In this document: in pieces, positions 59,290-64,000 of the stretch
Layout of the letters: each line of letters starts with the position of its first letter
Position numbering within the stretch: the stretch's first letter is position 1
Assembly: GCF_030704535.1 (NCBI RefSeq)
Contig: NC_081810.1
Coordinates: 3,143,501 to 3,207,500 of the forward strand
Direction: 5' to 3'
Source: Vitis vinifera
Lineage: Eukaryota; Streptophyta; Magnoliopsida; Vitales; Vitaceae
DNA: 64,000 nucleotides
The notes under the pieces: generated by a model
Seen by the model: only the letters and a program-made list of their open reading frames with translations
Told to the model about the DNA's origin: nothing
The model's database searches: none
Made by a program: the position numbers and the translations under genes

Positions 59290-60560
59290 GTTTCCCTTTG
59301 AAAATTTATCCTCAAGAATTTAAAATATTTCTCATAAATTTATTTTATGATAATCTTTGAAGAATAAAAGTTTTTCTTATTGAATAAAATGACCTCTAGA
59401 TTTTTATTTTTCAAATATACAAGAAATTTCCTTATTACACCGATGTTTTAATTAGAATAATAAATAATTTTTAGAGATTTTCAATATGGATAAGGATGTT
59501 ACTAAAAACAATGTTTTTGGTAATTTTTGGAATCCTTATAGAAATAAATTTTCATGAAATTACTTTTCTAATTGATATATTTTTTAAAATTGGAAAGTAC
59601 ATGAAATAAGAAAAGTTTTATTTTATGGAAAGATTTTTTTTAATAAGTTAAGAACAATTTTTTCCTTTTATAAAATTATTCTTAAATATTTTGTTCTAAA
59701 AATATTTTCAAAATATATTTGAAATCTTTAAGAATCAAAGTTTTCATTTTTGAAAAAAATGCTCTTATTTTCTACATCTTAAATTCGGTACTTTGCTTAT
59801 GGTACAAGATTCCAATTTAAAAAGAATAAATATTATTTTGATAAGTTTTATGATAAATAATTTATTATTAAGGAAGTTATCATAAAAGATATTGCTAAAA
59901 GTTAAGTTTTGGTAATTTTAATAGAATAAATTATTATAAAAAATTAAATTTAGAATATTTATTAAATTGACAAAGTGTAAAAATAAGGAAAATAAGTTTT
60001 AAGGAAAGGGAATTTTGAATTGCAATAGTTAAAGTTTCCTTTTGTAAAATTATTTTAAAGGATTTTATAATATTTTTCTTTAACTTATTTTATAAGAATT
60101 CTTGAAGGTTTAAATAATTTCTTATGGCAAAAAGTACTCTTAAATTTTCAAAATTTTCATAAATAGGAAGTTTTCTTATTGCATTAGAATTTCGCATTTG
60201 AAGGATAAATATTTTAAAATTTTTCATAAGGGATAATTTATCATTAAAGGACATTAAAAAAAAAGTTTAAGGAAACTTAGTAATTTGATGAAAATATGTT
60301 TTTTTGAAAATATTTTTAAGATAAGATATTCATTAAAATAGAATTGCATAAGAGAATTTTATGAACATAGATTTTAAATTTTGAGAGTAATTTTATTATC
60401 AAAATTAATTTTTTTATAAAATAATCTCAAAGAAATTTTAAAATTTTCAAGATCACATTCTCCTATTACATTAAGCTTCCAATTAAGAAATACAAGTTTT
60501 TGAAATTTTTCATAAAAGATAATTTATTCATCAAGGTAATTAATTACTAAGGCTTTAGAA
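59290..60560. repeat. Old tandem array with ~370-bp units
   Basis: Four diverged units share an anchor: CTTATTACACCGATGTTTTA (about 59432), CTTATGGTACAAGATTCCAA (59798), CTTATTGCATTAGAATTTCG (60175) and CCTATTACATTAAGCTTCCA (60463), each followed by AAT(A)AATA and a GGTAATTT/AGTTAAG-like block. Spacing is about 366, 377 and 288 bp. AT-rich, no coding sequence. Confidence 0.5.
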
Positions 60561-62006
60561 CATTTAATTAAATAAAAAGGTTAAGTGAAAAAGGGTTGCA
60601 AACTCATAACCTCTAAGATTAAATCCATCTTGATTTAGGCTATCACCATCCCAACCATGGGGTTATCCAATGAATCAAAGGTTATGGACTTTCATCATTA
60701 TCTAAAGGCTTATCTTGATTTTGGGTTATCATCACCTTTATGGTGGATTGAACCAAGTACCAAGGAATGTGGATTTTCTTAAGGATAAGACTAGATATAT
60801 TAATAATTGAAGCAACCATCCCAATAGTAAACTTAGTAACATTGATGTTAAAGATCTTGACTATACACTTAATTTAGGATATAAAAGTAGTCATGTATAT
60901 TGATCTTGCCTTAGGAATGTTCTAAATTTAAGGCAAAAATATCAATCTACAAGGGTATTTACCTAGAATAAGATCATGACCTATCCAACATAGACTTAAT
61001 ACTTATGATACTAGGATACTTAGCAAATGATGTACAGTACTAAAAACTCTACATTTGTTAAACTATTATTTGTCTTAAATGCTTAATGTTTAATGCATGA
61101 TTTTATTGTATGTGTTGTATATATTATTTCAAATAATATTACCACTCTCACTCTCGTAATTAATTAATGGACCAAACCCAAGTATATGAATTGGAAAGTA
61201 ATTTGGATATCGTAGCTAGTAGCAAAGAAACTCAAATAGGTAACACTTAACACTAGTTATTCCATTTGAACAATCCTAATAAATAAATAAAAAACAGGAG
61301 TATATTACACGTGATATAAGACAAATTAAAAGACCAAGTGTCTCATACTTGGGTATTTGGATTGTATGCTGTAATAGTAACACATGTCTATTACCACGGT
61401 CTATGATATTCTCTTTGGTCTACAAAGAATATTTGGTTATAAAAGTAGGTTAGCTAGACAAATTACCTTTAGGACTATTATGAATACAAGGTTTAAGTGA
61501 TCTTAGATGCCTTACTGGTTCCTTCAGGATAGTTAAGGGGATTCTCAAAGATCATAAGAGTATGTTCATATGGAAGTTAAGAGTTCATCAAGTTCTTATA
61601 TTAAAAGGAAAACAATACTAAATAAGTAAAGTTTAAGAAAATGAATGGAAGAACAAGTTTTGGGGCAATGATTCTTTTGTGACCCATGGGATATTGGAAA
61701 ATGAATGTCTATATTTCCTAAAGAAAAAAAAAGTATAGATCATATTTTCATTGTTAAAATATATGTGGTTGTGGATAGATTCCATGCACATTATTCGTAT
61801 TATTTACAGAGTTTTCAACAAGAGAGAAATTTACATAATAGGGATGTACTTGTGCAAGCTAGAAAGAGATATCACCTCTTTTATGTATCACTCCATTGCC
61901 ACTTTTGCCAACTAATTCATATGAGGTTGTAGTGTACTACCTCCTAATTGGAGGGATGTCTTGTGGTCACCAATCTTTGTTATCTTTAATACAAAGCCTA
62001 AATTAC
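60561..62006. other. Intergenic DNA, no gene seen
   Basis: Mixed AT-rich sequence with short frames, the longest 75 codons (61705-61932), without a recognisable domain. It may be the interior of a decayed retroelement next to the LTR-like repeat that follows, but no protease, reverse transcriptase or integrase motif was seen. Confidence 0.4.
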
Positions 62007-63600
62007 GTAGTAACTATTAGAATAGAGCCCTTAAAAATATGACATAATGTAACAAATTTGAAATTTAGTATTCATTTATTTATATTCTAATTTTCCTTTT
62101 ATCTATCGGTGTTTCATGCATTATATTCTTATGAACATTCTAGTTTTCATCTCTTGCATTATACATGACTTGTCTGCATTAGGAGTTGCACAAAAAATCT
62201 AAGTCATAGATTCTTTGCAAATTAATGATTTGTTCACAACTAGTTCATGGATTTAGACAATATTTTTGAAATCATAATGAATTATCTTTTGATTAAATGG
62301 ATGACTGGTCTTAACCATCAGGATAGGGTTCCCATTGTGAGTGCACTAATATGTGCAATCATATATTACACAAAACCTATAGTGAGTCATAACGTATGAC
62401 TATTGAGTTGTCATGACTTCTCTAAGTTGTTATACTATGTTTTCTTTCAACCTTGAGAAAATATTGACTTTGTGCTAAAGTTAATAGTGACTTTGACTTA
62501 CATGTAAGATTTTAAAGTGATCATATATCCTCTATAGATTGAGTCATTGTTGATGGAAGTCAATAATAATAAATATTTTTAACAGATGTATCATGATATC
62601 TTATGGACTTTAAGGCTATGTCCCCTTGGGTGATTTTAAAGAAGTGTGTTTAGGTAAATTGTGATCATAATAGTTCTTTAAGTAAAGTTTGACATAAGCT
62701 CTTAGTGAGTTAGGACATGTCAATTGATCACATAAATAAAAGGATTTGTAACTCAAGGATGATAGAGATTTTGATAAGCTGAAAGCTTTCATCTAGTTAA
62801 ATTATGAATATTAGTTCATGAAGAGACTATATACAATGGCTAGTAAGTTATAAAACTTAGCACTTAGAGTCTTATTGTAATATAAATAGAATATTAAAGT
62901 GCAGTTAACTATCTGTAATGAGATGTTAAATCAACTTCAAAATTATATTATGAGAGGGTCAGTTTTGTTTTATGGGTTCTAATGGTCCCTATTTGAGTTC
63001 ATATACTTTGATGACATAGTTTATGAAGGTTGATTGGTTGTTAGTTCATTTATGTGCATAAGGTTGTTTTACTAATTGCAAAAGGTTGGATGAGATTTAG
63101 TAAACAATATCTATGAATTAATTGATTAATTGGAGCATTGTTAGATTAATTAATCAATTAGGATCATTTTAAGTAACCCACGCCACAAGGTGGACTCAAG
63201 ACACTTAAGCCTAGTTGAAACCCTATAAATACTCCTTATGAGGTTAAGGTTTAAATTTTCTTTTATCATTCTCTCTACATTCACCAGAGAGAACCTTAAC
63301 CTCCACCCTCCAAATTTCGACCACTTAAGTGTCAAACTTCTAGGAAGAGTCATCAAGCAAAACATCAAAAGATTATGAAAACTTCATCATTATTTATCAT
63401 AAGGAAACAATTTGGGAGCATCTAAATTTGAGGTAAGCACTTTAAACTTATTTTACAAGATCCTAAAAAGTTTTATGTGCCATGTTTCAATTATGCATTG
63501 GATCTAGTCACCTTAGGAATAGAAACCTACACCTAATTTGATCTTGGGATATGGAACAGAGTAATCCAAAATTCTCATCAATAGCTCTGGCAAAAAAAAA
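62007..63600 (+). mobile_element. LTR-like repeat, longest forward copy
   Basis: Starts TATTAGAATAGAGCCCTTAA and runs parallel to 27675-28515, then to the reverse complement of 28516-28690 and of the 29.6-31.2 kb copy. CCCTATAAATACTCC at about 63221 followed by a TC-rich start (CTTTTATCATTCTCTC) looks like a retroelement promoter within an LTR. The right end is not defined. Confidence 0.5.
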
Positions 63601-64000
63601 ACCAAAGATAGAATTATTGTGACTTTTGTACTACTTCGAATGCCTATAAATGCCAAACTAGGTCAAATTATTTTACTTGTTATTTGATCCTTTAAATTAA
63701 GAATGTATAGAATTTATTTGAATGGATTTTGATTTAAATAGATTAATTTATTGAAATTGTAAAATAATTATTGATTTTTAATTCAAATAATCAAGATTGA
63801 AGGTTTCTACAATCCAACTTCGGTTATAGATCCTTAGGCAAAATAAGGGCATATAATTTAATTAATCTTAGGATAATTATAATGCATGGTCTAATGAGAT
63901 CAACCTAAGGTCCATACCTCGGAGTTGATCTATATCCAATTTTTTAGTATTTTATTCCATTTTGAATTACCTAATTGATGAATAGAGATGAAATATGAGT
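63601..64000. other. AT-rich DNA to window end
   Basis: No gene or clear repeat. Could be downstream interior of the LTR-like element, since GCCTATAAATGCC near 63640 and a polypurine-poor tract follow, but nothing decisive is visible. Confidence 0.4.

Overview
This is about 64 kb of nuclear DNA from a flowering plant, probably a woody eudicot. The intergenic DNA is very AT-rich, the genes contain canonical GT-AG introns, and the protein families (BELL homeodomain, DUF1639, alpha-carbonic anhydrase, LysM receptor-like kinase) are plant types. Grapevine or a relative is my guess from overall character; I could not test it. No prokaryotic or viral features were seen. Only about 10% is genic; the rest is mostly decayed transposable elements.

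Layout: (1) 1-117 may be the last codons of a gene entering from the left. (2) 1.6-5.2 kb holds regulatory DNA (W-boxes with a TATA box, a duplicated 18-bp bZIP palindrome, tandem duplications, a CT microsatellite) leading into a four-exon BEL1-like homeobox gene (5215-12913, +, about 846 aa, PENNYWISE/POUND-FOOLISH type). (3) Converging on it from the right is a DUF1639 gene (14345-15691, -). A second copy (21215-22224, -, with a 5' exon near 24.6 kb) carries a 1-bp frameshift and a large intron insertion and looks like a pseudogene. (4) 24.6-38.8 kb is repeat-rich: miniature inverted-repeat elements, head-to-head LTR-like repeats, two elements with GC-rich ends, and one small gene for a secreted peptide-like protein (32197-32427, -). 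(5) 38899-43502 is a CACTA transposon with a 3-bp target duplication. It carries a broken Ulp1-type protease region and two captured host gene pieces in opposite orientations: a BIG-type ARF-GEF fragment and a GT90 (rumi-like) fragment. It landed inside an older MITE. (6) 44-50 kb is a local duplication zone for alpha-carbonic anhydrase: three copies of the upstream region, a last-exon relic at 46.8 kb, and an intact seven-exon gene (48289-50125, +, 274 aa). (7) 53079-54896 (-) is a single-exon LysM receptor-like protein of 605 aa with a degenerate kinase domain. (8) 55.2-64 kb has no supported gene; it holds LTR-like repeats, a nested insertion with a cluster of CGACCGGTT motifs, and an old ~370-bp tandem array.

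The host genes have no evident shared pathway; they are independent plant genes set in transposon-rich DNA. The most unusual structure is the CACTA element carrying fragments of two unrelated host genes.
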